Shown: positions 44,652 through 53,547 of the stretch, piece by piece
How the letters are laid out: each line of letters starts with the position of its first letter
Position numbering within the stretch: position 1 is the stretch's first letter
Assembly (NCBI GenBank): GCA_938005615.1
Contig: CALLMV010000013.1
Coordinates: forward strand, 1-64,000
Direction: 5' to 3'
From: an uncultured Verrucomicrobiae bacterium
Lineage (GTDB): Bacteria > Verrucomicrobiota > Verrucomicrobiia > JADLBR01 > CALLMV01
Length of the DNA stretch: 64,000 nt
The notes under the pieces: model-generated
Seen by the model: the letters and a program-made list of their open reading frames with translations, nothing else
Told to the model about the DNA's origin: nothing
The model's database searches: none
Program-made: the position numbers and the translations under genes

Positions 44652-45416
44652 ATGCTCAAGCTCGTAAGCACAGATTTTGATGGCACCTTGGTGGGCTTTG
44701 AACCCGAACAGAGTTCGCCCAGAGAATTTTTAGAATGGGTCGTTGAATTTCAATTTCGCGGTGGTGTCTGGATGATAAATACAGGCCGTTGGGTGGAATC
44801 TATCGTCGAACGCATCCAGACTTTGGAAATCTTTCCCAAGCCGCAGTTTCTAGGCTGTGGAGAGCGTGAGCTTTACGAACTGGTAGGCGACACATATGTT
44901 TCCGTCGAACCGTGGAACTCCCACTGCGATGCTGCCCACGAAAAACTACGGCAAGAATTTCACGCGGCATTCTTGGAAATCAAACATTTTTTGGAAGCAC
45001 ACACTCATGCGCTGATACTCGATGAGAAGGAAACTTTCTCCGGATGCATGGCTTCTTCGTTGAGCGAAGCCGACCACATTTCCGAATTCCTCCAAAAGCT
45101 CTTCGTGAAATATCCCGAAGTATCCGTGGCCCGCAACGATGTGTATTTTCGATTCTCTCACGTAAATTATCACAAAGGCGCCTGCCTAGCGCATGTGCGC
45201 GAGATGCTCGGCATACCTGCAAGTCAGACATTTGCAATTGGCGACCATTATAATGATTTGCCGATGCTCGATAAGAAGATTGCCACACACATCGCTTGCC
45301 CTGCAAATGCCGTCGATGCCGTGAAGCGCCAAGTCGTATCGCAGCGTGGTTTTGTGTCAGGGAAAAACTACACTGAAGGTACGGTGGATGCACTCCGAGA
45401 ATTTCACATTCAGTAA
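44652..45416 (+). CDS. HAD-superfamily hydrolase (Cof/sucrose-phosphatase-like)
   Basis: The track ORF starts at 44331, but ATG 44652 (MLKLVSTDFDGTLV) is the natural start, since the HAD motif I DFDGT then lies at residues 8-12 and the upstream 107 codons overlap the divergent gene. The protein is 254 aa. Motif IV is GDHYNDLPML, and a C2B-type cap lies between. Such enzymes dephosphorylate sugar phosphates or other small phosphomonoesters in the cytosol; the substrate is unknown. Confidence 0.88.
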   Translation: MLKLVSTDFDGTLVGFEPEQSSPREFLEWVVEFQFRGGVWMINTGRWVESIVERIQTLEIFPKPQFLGCGERELYELVGDTYVSVEPWNSHCDAAHEKLRQEFHAAFLEIKHFLEAHTHALILDEKETFSGCMASSLSEADHISEFLQKLFVKYPEVSVARNDVYFRFSHVNYHKGACLAHVREMLGIPASQTFAIGDHYNDLPMLDKKIATHIACPANAVDAVKRQVVSQRGFVSGKNYTEGTVDALREFHIQ

Positions 45417-45467
45417 ATTAGTTTTGAGCCCGCTTCTGACCCGAAGAGTAAGATTTTCCAAATCAGC

Positions 45468-47405
45468 TTATCGGGCCGATGCAGTTACTACATCAAGCTC
45501 TGTGTTTTTTTGATTATTGGCCTCGTCTTGGGCGAACACAGTTTGTCTTTCTAATTTACGAAGGATTTTTTCCACTGCATTTACAGGTGTGATGCCGTGC
45601 TTCGCGCGGAGTGCATCTACCTTGCCGTGGTCAATAAAACAATCCGGCCAGCCTATCCGAACTACCGGGACGGTGATTTCCATATCGGCAAGCTCAGCCA
45701 TTACAGCAGCGCCAAAACCGTTGTTGAGTACATGATCTTCAAAGGTGCAAATGACTTCTGCACGTGAAGCACTTGCTCGCAGTAGGTCGCGATCCAGGGG
45801 TTTGATAAATCGAGGATTCACCACTTCAGCGTGTATGCCGTGCTCTAACAATAAATCCGCCGTTTGCTCTGCCATCGGATGCAAGGTGCCCAAGCCCCAA
45901 AGAGAAACCCGGCTACCCGGACGCGTGATCTCACCTTTGCCAATCTGCAACAAACTGGGCTCGGGCTTGATTGCGGCACCGGGGCCAGTACCTCTGGGGT
46001 AGCGCAGCGCACTTGGGCCTTCGTGCTTCAGGCAGGTATAGAGCATATCCACAAATTCATCCTCATCTTTCGGGGCCATGTGGATAATATTTGGTATGCC
46101 TCGCAGGTACGCGATGTCGAACAGCCCATGGTGAGTAGGACCGTCATCGCCAGACAATCCCGCCCTGTCCATCGGGAAGACAACTGGCAGATTTTGCAAA
46201 CATACATCGTGCACAATCGGGTCAAAAGCCCTCTGCAGGAATGTGGAATAAATCACGCAGAACGGTTTAAGCCCTCGGGTAGCCATGCCCGCAGCAAAGA
46301 TGACTGCATGCTCCTCGGCGATGCCCACATCGAAGTAGCGCGTGGGGTGGCGTGGTTGGAATTTTACCAGACCTGTGCCCGAGGGCATCGCACCTGTGAT
46401 TGCTACGAGCCGGTCATCTTTGTCGGCTAGGTTGGCGAGGGTTTCACCCAGAATTTCAGAGTACGTTTTTTGGCCAGCTTTGGGCGTTTCGCCCGTTTCA
46501 GGATCAAAGGGCCCCAAGCCATGAAACTTCATCTGAGAGGATTCGGCAGGTTTGAAGCCTTTGCCTTTTTTCGTAAGCACGTGCAGTATGACGGGGTTCT
46601 CTGCTTTTTTAAGAAACTCAAAAGTCTTAATCAAAGAGACTACGTCATGCCCATCGAGCGGGCCGTAGTAGGTGATGCCCATCTCCTCAAATAACGTAGA
46701 AGGGAACATCAGTCCTTTGAGCCCCTCTTCCACTTTGTGTGCGAAATGAACGGCCCCTTGACCGCCAATCCATTGTAGAAATTGTTTCGCGCGATCGTGC
46801 AGATGCGAGTAAGTGGTGGATGTCGTGATTCGGTTGAGATAGTTGGCAATTGCTCCGACGTTCTTATCTATAGACCACTCATTGTCATTGAGCACGATGA
46901 TCAGCCTTTTTGTGGCCGAGGCTACATTGTTAAGTGCTTCAAACGTAATACCGCATGTAAAAGCCGCATCACCACACAGTGCCGTAATGTGCTCTTTACC
47001 ACCCTGTAGATCGCGTGCAGTAGCCATTCCTAGCGCTGCTGATAGACCCGTCCCCGCGTGCCCCGCGCCAAAGTGATCGTGTTCACTCTCAGTTCGCAAC
47101 ATAAACCCGTTGAGCCCTCCGGGTTGACGAATCGTGTGAATGCGATCAGCGCGTCCAGTGAGCATTTTGTGTACATAAGCCTGATGGGAAACATCCATCA
47201 CGAGGCGATCTTCTGGAGAATTAAACACATAGTGCCAGGCGATCGTTAACTCCACCACACCGAGGTTGGGACCTAAGTGACCACCAGTTTTGGCGAGCGA
47301 TTTGATTAACTCATCTCGGATTTCTTGAGCCAGTACAGGAAGTTGATCTTGAGGGATCTTCTTCAAGTCTGCGGGGCCATTGATCGAATCAAGCAAACGA
47401 GGCAT
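45468..47405 (-). CDS. dxs: 1-deoxy-D-xylulose-5-phosphate synthase
   Basis: This 645-residue thiamine-diphosphate enzyme condenses pyruvate and glyceraldehyde 3-phosphate. It is the first step of the MEP isoprenoid pathway and also supplies DXP for pyridoxal and thiamine synthesis. N-terminal GGHLGPNLGVVELT and DVSHQAYVHKMLTGR are typical. The ThDP-binding region is ALCGDAAFTCGITFEALNN followed by LNDNEWSID. The transketolase central domain has GIAEEHAVIFAAGMATRG and DRAGLSGDDGPTHHG, and the C-terminal domain CTFEDHVLNNGFG. MEP flux would feed the squalene used by shc. Confidence 0.96.
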   Translation of the reverse strand: MPRLLDSINGPADLKKIPQDQLPVLAQEIRDELIKSLAKTGGHLGPNLGVVELTIAWHYVFNSPEDRLVMDVSHQAYVHKMLTGRADRIHTIRQPGGLNGFMLRTESEHDHFGAGHAGTGLSAALGMATARDLQGGKEHITALCGDAAFTCGITFEALNNVASATKRLIIVLNDNEWSIDKNVGAIANYLNRITTSTTYSHLHDRAKQFLQWIGGQGAVHFAHKVEEGLKGLMFPSTLFEEMGITYYGPLDGHDVVSLIKTFEFLKKAENPVILHVLTKKGKGFKPAESSQMKFHGLGPFDPETGETPKAGQKTYSEILGETLANLADKDDRLVAITGAMPSGTGLVKFQPRHPTRYFDVGIAEEHAVIFAAGMATRGLKPFCVIYSTFLQRAFDPIVHDVCLQNLPVVFPMDRAGLSGDDGPTHHGLFDIAYLRGIPNIIHMAPKDEDEFVDMLYTCLKHEGPSALRYPRGTGPGAAIKPEPSLLQIGKGEITRPGSRVSLWGLGTLHPMAEQTADLLLEHGIHAEVVNPRFIKPLDRDLLRASASRAEVICTFEDHVLNNGFGAAVMAELADMEITVPVVRIGWPDCFIDHGKVDALRAKHGITPVNAVEKILRKLERQTVFAQDEANNQKNTELDVVTASAR

Positions 47406-47731
47406 AAATGTTCATCTTGCGGATTGCACGCTTCGAATCAAGGCAACTTTTTGCCTCAAAGTGCGAGGGCAAAAAATCTGAAGAAACACGCTTGGATTCG
47501 TAAAGAGCTAGCCCATAAGCCGCGAAAGCCTGGCTGGCAATTCGAATCGCTTCGCACGCATCGCCTGCAACACGCCCTGTGCGGCCAGTAATGGGAAATG
47601 TCTTTAACTTAAAAATTAGCTCATCAATTCACGTAATTATGCAAAAAGCTTGAAATTGATGTTGTTGACTCTCGACGATTCTAAAGTGGTGCACAACGTT
47701 AAGCCACCCTGGCTTAAACAGATGTACTATC
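47406..47731. other. Gene-poor stretch between dxs and the binding-protein gene, with two hairpins
   Basis: About 325 bp upstream of dxs should hold its promoter. A bulged stem TTTTTGCC...GGCAAAAA (47448-47475) carries T runs on both sides and could terminate in both directions. A perfect 8-bp stem TTAAGCCA-CCC-TGGCTTAA is at 47699-47717, just after the binding-protein stop. The second half shows no ORF. Confidence 0.45.
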
Positions 47732-47836
47732 TCAATCTGTTTCTGAGTTCGAGTACACTATTACCCGGCGGGTGGCGTCCTGTCGGGCGATCTCCGCGCA
47801 TCTCAATCTGTTTCTGAGTTCGAGTACACTATTACC
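47729..47836. repeat. 37-bp direct repeat flanking a 34-bp insert (CRISPR-like unit)
   Basis: Copies at 47729-47765 and 47800-47836 are identical over 37 bp (beginning ATCTCAATCTG and ending CACTATTACC). Positions 47766-47799 form a 34-bp intervening segment of visibly higher G+C. On the minus strand the copy at 47836-47800 reads GNSVLELRNRLR in the binding-protein frame. The second copy, shifted by 71 bp (not a multiple of three), reads in another frame. Removing one repeat plus the insert restores a protein ending in RNRLR directly before TAG. Confidence 0.9.
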
Positions 47837-48709
47837 TATTCTTGATCCAGTGCTCAGAAAGCTCGCTAAATCCACCTCATAGACACTAGCAGACCGAGCG
47901 GCAGAATCAGGAGAGAAGCCAAGTGCATCCAACACAGAATTCAGTCCACCCGCGCGTACCAAGGCATCGCCAGGCATCACAATTAAGTCCGGCTGCATCA
48001 CAACCATTGCTTCACGCGAAAGCGGCTTATAGCCACGAAAACCTTCAACGGCGTTACGCCCCCCTGCTGCTTCTATGACTTCTTGAGCCACAGTTCCCCA
48101 GCCAGCCGCCAGCCAATTCCCCATACCTGGTGGGGACATCAGGAAGAGAACACGCGGCGCTACACCCGCTAAAGGGTCAGTGCGGAGACTTCGCTCTACA
48201 TGCTCTGCTAGTCCCTCTGCCTGGCAAGGACAACCCAGGACACTGGCCACGTGTTTAATCTTCTGCGGCACACTCATGAGACCTTGGGACTCGTCGATGA
48301 TGGCAACAGGCACACCACTGGCTTTCAACTGCTGTATCGCAGCAGGAGGACCACTCAGAGAAGATGCCAGAACAAGTGTAGGTCGTTGCGCAAGTACACC
48401 TTCAGCAGAGAAATTTCTGTAATAACCGACTCGGGGTAGTGTGTCGTAATCCGGAATCGTGGTGCAGGATTCATCGACCGCCACAACACGTGCTCCACAA
48501 TTCAAATCATAAACAATTTCACTCAGGGCCACTCCCAGCACAACGACACGTGAAAGTTTGCCTGTGAAACTTTTTTCCTGCGAGTGCAATTCTTCATTAA
48601 CTTTGCTTTCATCAGCAGGCCTGCAAGCTGCTAAAACAATAGCGGCAATAATTTGGATCGAGCAGCTAGCGTTTTTGAGGGAACTTCTATTTTTGATTTT
48701 GAGAATCAT
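47732..48709 (-). CDS. Iron-complex/heme-type ABC transporter substrate-binding lipoprotein
   Basis: The track start is TTG 48727, but ATG 48709 (MILKIKNRSSLKNASC...) fits a lipoprotein signal with lipobox LAAC. The mature protein shows the helical-backbone binding fold: RVVVLGVALSEIVYDLNCGARVVAVDES, PRVGYYRNFSAEGVLAQRPTLVLAS, and the C-terminal lobe VIEAAGGRNAVEGFRGYKPLSREAMVVMQPDLIVM. It resembles the HmuT/BtuF group. No permease or ATPase gene is adjacent. The last 22 residues (CAEIARQDATRR...) were created by the 71-bp duplication described at 47729. A Fur-box-like site overlaps the start codon. Confidence 0.85.
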   Translation of the reverse strand: MILKIKNRSSLKNASCSIQIIAAIVLAACRPADESKVNEELHSQEKSFTGKLSRVVVLGVALSEIVYDLNCGARVVAVDESCTTIPDYDTLPRVGYYRNFSAEGVLAQRPTLVLASSLSGPPAAIQQLKASGVPVAIIDESQGLMSVPQKIKHVASVLGCPCQAEGLAEHVERSLRTDPLAGVAPRVLFLMSPPGMGNWLAAGWGTVAQEVIEAAGGRNAVEGFRGYKPLSREAMVVMQPDLIVMPGDALVRAGGLNSVLDALGFSPDSAARSASVYEVDLASFLSTGSRIGNSVLELRNRLRCAEIARQDATRRVIVYSNSETD

Positions 48710-48713
48710 TATT
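48695..48713 (-). promoter_or_regulatory. Fur-box-like site over the binding-protein start codon
   Basis: The minus-strand sequence AATAATGATTCTCAAAATC matches the 19-bp Fur consensus GATAATGATAATCATTATC at 14 of 19 positions by hand alignment. It includes the ATG at 48709. It fits iron-dependent repression of an iron- or heme-uptake lipoprotein. Confidence 0.45.
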
Positions 48714-48788
48714 ATTTTATGAAACAACTTCTTTGCAGAATTTCAAGCGTGCCTTAATTGCTTCATGTTAATGCTGCTAAACGCAGGC

Positions 48789-50075
48789 TCAGCGATCGCA
48801 CTCGCCCATGACGAAATCAAGTGAACCGAGAATTGCCACGGTATCACTGACCATGTGACCGGGCAGAAGCTTGGGAAGAATGGAAAGATTCACAAAACTA
48901 GGCGCGCGAATCTTCAGCCGGTAAGGAACACCGCCGCCTTTGGAGCAGATGTAAAAGCCAAGCTCGCCTTTCGGATTTTCCGCACCAAAGTACACCTCAC
49001 CGTGGGGGGCTTGTATTCCTTGGGTGACGATCATGAACTGGTGTATCAACTCCTCCATTTTGGTGAGCACCGCCTCCTTAGGAGGAAGGGTGTTTTTGGG
49101 ATCGGTGTAGCAGATGGGACCCGAGGGCAGTTTTTCAATGACTTGCCTGAGTATCTTCACGCTTTCGCGCATTTCCTGAATACGGCAGTAGTAGCGGTCG
49201 TAACAATCGCCCACGCTGCCGATAGGTACTTCAAAATCGTATTTTTCATAGCCGCAGTAGGGGTGCACTTTGCGTAAGTCGTGTTCTATGCCAGATGCCC
49301 TTAGATTGGGGCCAGAAAGTGCGTAAGCAATAGCGTCTTCTTTCGTGATAATGCCGAGATCCTTGGTCCGGTCCACGAAGATTTTGTTACGTGACAGTAA
49401 TTTATCTATTTCGTCAATCCGTGTAGGGAATTCTTGGAGGAATTTTTTTAACGCGGGGATGAAATCCGCAGGTAAATCGCGAGTCATTCCCCCCACTCTT
49501 GTGTAGCTTGTGGTGAATCGCGCACCTGTGAGCATCTCAATGAGGTTGTAGAGTTTCTCACGTTCAGTGAAGGTATAGAGGAATACCGTCATGGCCCCGC
49601 AATCCATCGCAAAGGCCCCAAGACCGAGGAGGTGTGCAGAGATGCGTGCTATTTCACAGCAGATGACGCGGATGGCCTGGCCACGCGGGGGAAGCTCCCA
49701 GCCCATAAGTTTTTCTACAGCTAGGGCATAAGCGACGTTGTTGGCCAGTGGAGCTAGATAGTCAAGGCGGTCCGTGTAAGGGACAAACTGGTTGTAAGTC
49801 ATGTTTTCGGCGATCTTCTCGTCGCCGCGATGGAGGAATCCGACATCTGGCTCCGCTTTTGTGATGATCTCTCCATCGAGTTCCAGGACGATGCGCAGGA
49901 CACCATGGGTCGAGGGATGCGAGGGGCCCATGTTAAGCACGAGCCGCTCCGACTCTGGGTTGGATTCGTTGTATTTTTCTGCTTCTTTTTCGAATTTTGC
50001 AGCGATGTCGAGGTGCTCAACTTCTATTGTCCGTACATTTTGTGAAGGACTGGGTTTTGTGGCTAGTGTGCTCAT
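48789..50075 (-). CDS. nuoD: NADH-quinone oxidoreductase subunit D
   Basis: This is the 49-kDa-type peripheral subunit of complex I and forms part of the quinone-binding cavity. The track ORF starts at 50150 inside nuoC; I choose ATG 50075 (MSTLATKPSPSQ), 5 bp after the nuoC stop, giving 428 aa. Conserved segments include LNMGPSHPSTHGVLRIVLELDGE, GFLHRGDEKIAENMTY, the LFVDRTKDLGI-like IFVDRTKDLGI and the terminal GSLDFVMGECDR. It is the last gene of nuoBCD here. Confidence 0.95.
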   Translation of the reverse strand: MSTLATKPSPSQNVRTIEVEHLDIAAKFEKEAEKYNESNPESERLVLNMGPSHPSTHGVLRIVLELDGEIITKAEPDVGFLHRGDEKIAENMTYNQFVPYTDRLDYLAPLANNVAYALAVEKLMGWELPPRGQAIRVICCEIARISAHLLGLGAFAMDCGAMTVFLYTFTEREKLYNLIEMLTGARFTTSYTRVGGMTRDLPADFIPALKKFLQEFPTRIDEIDKLLSRNKIFVDRTKDLGIITKEDAIAYALSGPNLRASGIEHDLRKVHPYCGYEKYDFEVPIGSVGDCYDRYYCRIQEMRESVKILRQVIEKLPSGPICYTDPKNTLPPKEAVLTKMEELIHQFMIVTQGIQAPHGEVYFGAENPKGELGFYICSKGGGVPYRLKIRAPSFVNLSILPKLLPGHMVSDTVAILGSLDFVMGECDR

Positions 50076-50079
50076 GGGT

Positions 50080-50718
50080 TTAGTGTGGTGTGCGGCTGCG
50101 TGGCTCTGCTTCGTGTGCAAAATCGCTTGTGGAAGTAACGAATGGGCCACCCTCCATCGGAGCTGCGTCAGTGAAGTGTCCGTCAGGCATGTGGACTGGG
50201 AGACCCTCCAAGGGGAACTCTTTTCGTAGTGGGAAGTGCGGGTATCCTTCCCACATAAGGATTCTCCTTAGGTCTGGGTGTCCGATAAATTTGATGCCCA
50301 TCATGTCATAAATTTCGCGTTCGTGCCAATTGGCTGTGGGGTAAATGTCTGAGATAGTGTGTAGTTCTGATTTCTCTTCAGAGACGCGGCAACTGAGGCG
50401 TAAGTGCCGTTTAGTTTGCAAGGAATAGTGTTCGTAAACAATTTCGAATCGCGGCTCTTCATTTTCGTGATCTACGCTGGAGATGTCTAAAAGGTAGTCG
50501 TAATTCAGCTTGTCTCTCAGAAACAAAGAGACTTCGCGGATCAATTCCGCATCGCGTAAATAAAGCGAAATCTCACCACGGAAAATAGGCCTCAACTCTA
50601 AACTTTCTGCAAACTCATGCAAAAGTGGTTTGAGATATTCGGCGCTATCTGTGTGCAAAATCTTGTGGCCAGCGGAGTGTGGTTTCGTGAGAGGTGCTTC
50701 TGAGGCTGTGGCAGACAT
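50080..50718 (-). CDS. nuoC: NADH-quinone oxidoreductase subunit C
   Basis: This 212-residue 30-kDa-type subunit of complex I has the conserved core FLRDKLNYDYLLDISSVDHENEEPRFEIVYEHYSL. The signature WHEREIYDMMGIKFIGHPDLRRILM and YPHFPLRKEFPLEG follow. The first 40 residues are unremarkable. The start ATG 50718 lies 10 bp after nuoB. It assembles with NuoD in the quinone-module arm on the cytoplasmic side of the membrane. Confidence 0.95.
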   Translation of the reverse strand: MSATASEAPLTKPHSAGHKILHTDSAEYLKPLLHEFAESLELRPIFRGEISLYLRDAELIREVSLFLRDKLNYDYLLDISSVDHENEEPRFEIVYEHYSLQTKRHLRLSCRVSEEKSELHTISDIYPTANWHEREIYDMMGIKFIGHPDLRRILMWEGYPHFPLRKEFPLEGLPVHMPDGHFTDAAPMEGGPFVTSTSDFAHEAEPRSRTPH

Positions 50719-50728
50719 AGTAGGGGTT

Positions 50729-51250
50729 TCAGGAAGCTAGAGCGGGTTCCTGTTTCAGAGCCAGTGTAGAATGCTCCTTTTCAATCTTTCTCTGCAGGCG
50801 CATCAGCCCTTCAAGAAGGGCTTCAGGCCGAGGTGGGCATCCCGAGATGTAAACATCGACGGGGATCAAACGGTCGATTCCCTGAAGCACTGCATAAGAA
50901 CGATACATGCCGCCAGAGGAAGCACAGGCTCCCATGGCAATGCACCATTTCGGATCAGGCATCTGATCATAAATTCGTTTAACGGCTAAGGCCATTTTAT
51001 AAGTCACTGTACCTGCAACGATGAGGAGATCCGCTTGACGCGGGGAGAAACGCATGACTTCGGCACCAAATCGTGCGATATCAAATCGAGATGATGCGGC
51101 TGCCATAAGCTCGATTGCGCAGCATGCTAGACCCATAGGCATGGGCCAGATGGAGTTTTTTCGGATCCAGTTGATGGCGGAGTCGAGCCGAGTCAGCACG
51201 ACATTGCCTTCTACTTTGGAATTGTAGCTCATTTCGCCGGTGTTCGACAT
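50729..51250 (-). CDS. nuoB: NADH-quinone oxidoreductase subunit B
   Basis: This 173-residue subunit holds the N2 [4Fe-4S] cluster next to the quinone site. The ligands are visible as the CC of [11 protein letters not shown], the Cys of [11 protein letters not shown] and the Cys of [13 protein letters not shown]. The family pattern [34 protein letters not shown] is complete. It is the first gene of nuoBCD. No nuoA is found in the 270 bp upstream, although nuoA normally precedes nuoB, so the complex I genes are split in this genome. Confidence 0.96.
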   Translation of the reverse strand: MSNTGEMSYNSKVEGNVVLTRLDSAINWIRKNSIWPMPMGLACCAIELMAAASSRFDIARFGAEVMRFSPRQADLLIVAGTVTYKMALAVKRIYDQMPDPKWCIAMGACASSGGMYRSYAVLQGIDRLIPVDVYISGCPPRPEALLEGLMRLQRKIEKEHSTLALKQEPALAS

Positions 51251-51521
51251 AGTTGTAAGCTAATCGCACCGGGATGCTAGGCAAGAGGAATTGTGAAAGT
51301 TTTCACAAACTTAAGCTATTTTATTTATTCAGCAAAATGATACGACGTTGTGCAAGATTACGGCATCGAGGGGACATTGATCAAATGCTCAGTTGTGTCA
51401 CGCGTGAAGAAATTTGCTACAGGCGTTGGGAAATTTGAGGTAGTTGTAAATCTGACTCAGGTTCTGGATGCATTGGGGAATTTTGTTTGCCCGGAACAAC
51501 GGCTGATGCAGATTAAAGGAA
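51251..51521. other. Divergent intergenic region between nuoB and the TPR gene
   Basis: About 270 bp between oppositely oriented genes should hold both promoters. The short ORF at 51350 has no protein-like composition. I cannot fix a promoter by eye. Confidence 0.3.
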
Positions 51522-53543
51522 ATGTTTGCTGCAAACATCTTTAAAAGGACAGCTTGGCCCGCTTTGTTCTGTTTGATTATACCTGTTTGCTTTTCGGATG
51601 CTGCGGAGTCCAACCAGCTGAATGACCAGAGGGACAACCGGCTTTCCCTCTCCAGCCTTCCGCAAGAGTTGCGCGAAGTTGTAGCTTCTGCAGCTAGCCT
51701 GCTGCGGCAAGGCAAGCCTGCTGAGGCCTACACGCTTGTGGAAAAGGATGTTTCCCTTCCCGCTGCGCCTCCCGAGGTGCTTGCTCTGGGAGCGCTTAGT
51801 CTTGCGCGTGACAACCGTGCGCCCCGTGCTTTGCGTCTTGCAGAGCTGCTCACCGCCACACCGGGCTATCGGCTCTCTGGTTTGGCGATCCTCTACGATG
51901 TACAGTCCCGGGCCTATTCTAGTACACTGGCCGTAAACACTGTCTCCTCAAGAATGGGGGATGTAAATTCTTCTGTGTGGACAAAATTAGGCGAGACCTA
52001 TGCGGAAATACTCACGGAGTTTGCCGCAAAGACAGCAGCCGAAGTCATAGACTTGGCACTGCCAATATTTCAACACGCCGCAGCCGTTTCCATGCAGGAA
52101 GACAGATCAGCAATTGTGCTCACCCACCTGCGCCTGGCCGATCTACTCTCTGCAAGAAATGATATTCCAGCAGTGATTGAATCTTTAAGGCGTGCGCTCG
52201 ATGCGGAGCCTGACAATCGTGAAGCATTGGTGCGCTTGGCTGTAGCGATGATTGAACAAGGCAGTCTGTTAGAGGCTGCAGCAGAATTGGAAAAAGTGAT
52301 CGAAAAACACCCTGATTACCTGCCTGCGCTCACTGCCCTTATTGAGTTGTATGTGAATTTAGAAAAGAAAGATCAGGCGATCGCACTCATGGAAAAATGT
52401 TTGGAACGTGCGGATTTCGATTCTGAACTTGGCCTCGCAGAGTTGGCTGCTCGCATCAACGCTTGGGGGCTGACTTACAAGCTATCGCTTCGGGCCCGGG
52501 ACCGCGAACCCGAATCGGTGCGAGCGCACATTTTTCTCGTGGAGTCGGCATTGCGCGAAAAACTTAAAGAAGAGGCCCTCACCCACGCAGGCGAGGCTTA
52601 TGCACAATTCCCCAACAGTCCGCTGATTATCCAAATGGCCGTTGTTGCGGCGCGCGAGGCTGGGAAGTTTGACTTGGCAGAAATTTATCTCAACCGATTA
52701 GAAAAAATCACCAACGAGGCGACTGAAGGCATCAGCCCCAAAGACGTAATGGTCGAGCGAGCCATCCTCGCAGAACGCCGCAACGATCTAGCTGAAATGG
52801 AAAGGCAATTCCGCCGTGTCCTAGAAATAGATCCCGACAATCACTTTGCCATGAATTACATGGCCTACACTTTCGCCGATCGGGGAATTCGCCTCGAAGA
52901 AGCGTTAGGTATGATCACAAAAGCCATTTCGCTTGAGCCACAAAACTCCGCTTACCTCGATACCCTCGGTTGGGTGCACTATATGCTGGGAGATTTCGCC
53001 AAAGCTTACGAATTCATCTCGCAGGCCGCAGAAATCGGTCCCCCCCACGAGGAGATTTTTGAAAACTTAGGCGATGCTGCCGACGCGCTCGGACGCCACA
53101 AGGAAGCACTTACTCACTGGAGAAAATCTCTGGAATTGCAACCAGATCGTCCCTTTGTAGCAGAAAAAATTCAGGCCGTAGAGCGCGGCGAAAGACTCAA
53201 CCACCCCTTACCATACATTCCACCGCCTGGTACGCCGCCGCTTGTAACTAATAGTAATGATAGTGAGACAAAAGATTCTGAACGTTCAGAACATACTAAA
53301 ACAGATACCCTGAGCACTGAGCAGAAAATTCCAAAATCAAACAACCCAAAAACCTCGCCGATGAACCCCCCCAGCCAAAGTGACGATGAGCCCTTGCAAG
53401 AAAACAACGATCCTTCCAGCAACGAAACACCTTTAGCTCCTCCCGATGAAGACACGCATGACAAACCCAATGACAATTCCGATCCAAACACCACAGACGA
53501 CACACCGCCTGACCTCACGGAGCTCCTAATCCAATACTCCTGA
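51522..53543 (+). CDS. Exported TPR protein with acidic Ser/Pro/Asp-rich tail
   Basis: This 673-residue protein has a signal-like N-terminus (RTAWPALFCLIIPVCFSDAAE). Repeated TPR motifs run from about residue 200 to 560, for example LRRALDAEPDNREALVRLAVAMIEQGSLLEAAAELEKVI and RRVLEIDPDNHFAMNYMAYTFADRGIRLEEALGMI. The last 100 residues are low complexity, rich in Asn, Ser, Pro, Asp and Thr. It is followed 4 bp later by the peptide-binding-protein gene, suggesting an operon. Binding partners are unknown. Confidence 0.85.
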   Translation: MFAANIFKRTAWPALFCLIIPVCFSDAAESNQLNDQRDNRLSLSSLPQELREVVASAASLLRQGKPAEAYTLVEKDVSLPAAPPEVLALGALSLARDNRAPRALRLAELLTATPGYRLSGLAILYDVQSRAYSSTLAVNTVSSRMGDVNSSVWTKLGETYAEILTEFAAKTAAEVIDLALPIFQHAAAVSMQEDRSAIVLTHLRLADLLSARNDIPAVIESLRRALDAEPDNREALVRLAVAMIEQGSLLEAAAELEKVIEKHPDYLPALTALIELYVNLEKKDQAIALMEKCLERADFDSELGLAELAARINAWGLTYKLSLRARDREPESVRAHIFLVESALREKLKEEALTHAGEAYAQFPNSPLIIQMAVVAAREAGKFDLAEIYLNRLEKITNEATEGISPKDVMVERAILAERRNDLAEMERQFRRVLEIDPDNHFAMNYMAYTFADRGIRLEEALGMITKAISLEPQNSAYLDTLGWVHYMLGDFAKAYEFISQAAEIGPPHEEIFENLGDAADALGRHKEALTHWRKSLELQPDRPFVAEKIQAVERGERLNHPLPYIPPPGTPPLVTNSNDSETKDSERSEHTKTDTLSTEQKIPKSNNPKTSPMNPPSQSDDEPLQENNDPSSNETPLAPPDEDTHDKPNDNSDPNTTDDTPPDLTELLIQYS

Positions 53544-53547
53544 AAAA

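Noticed and set aside
47729-47836. Ordinary CRISPR array
   Set aside because: Only two repeats exist, one of them is coding sequence of a conserved gene end, and the other such locus has a different repeat. A degraded normal array does not explain this, so it is reported as a CRISPR-like unit.
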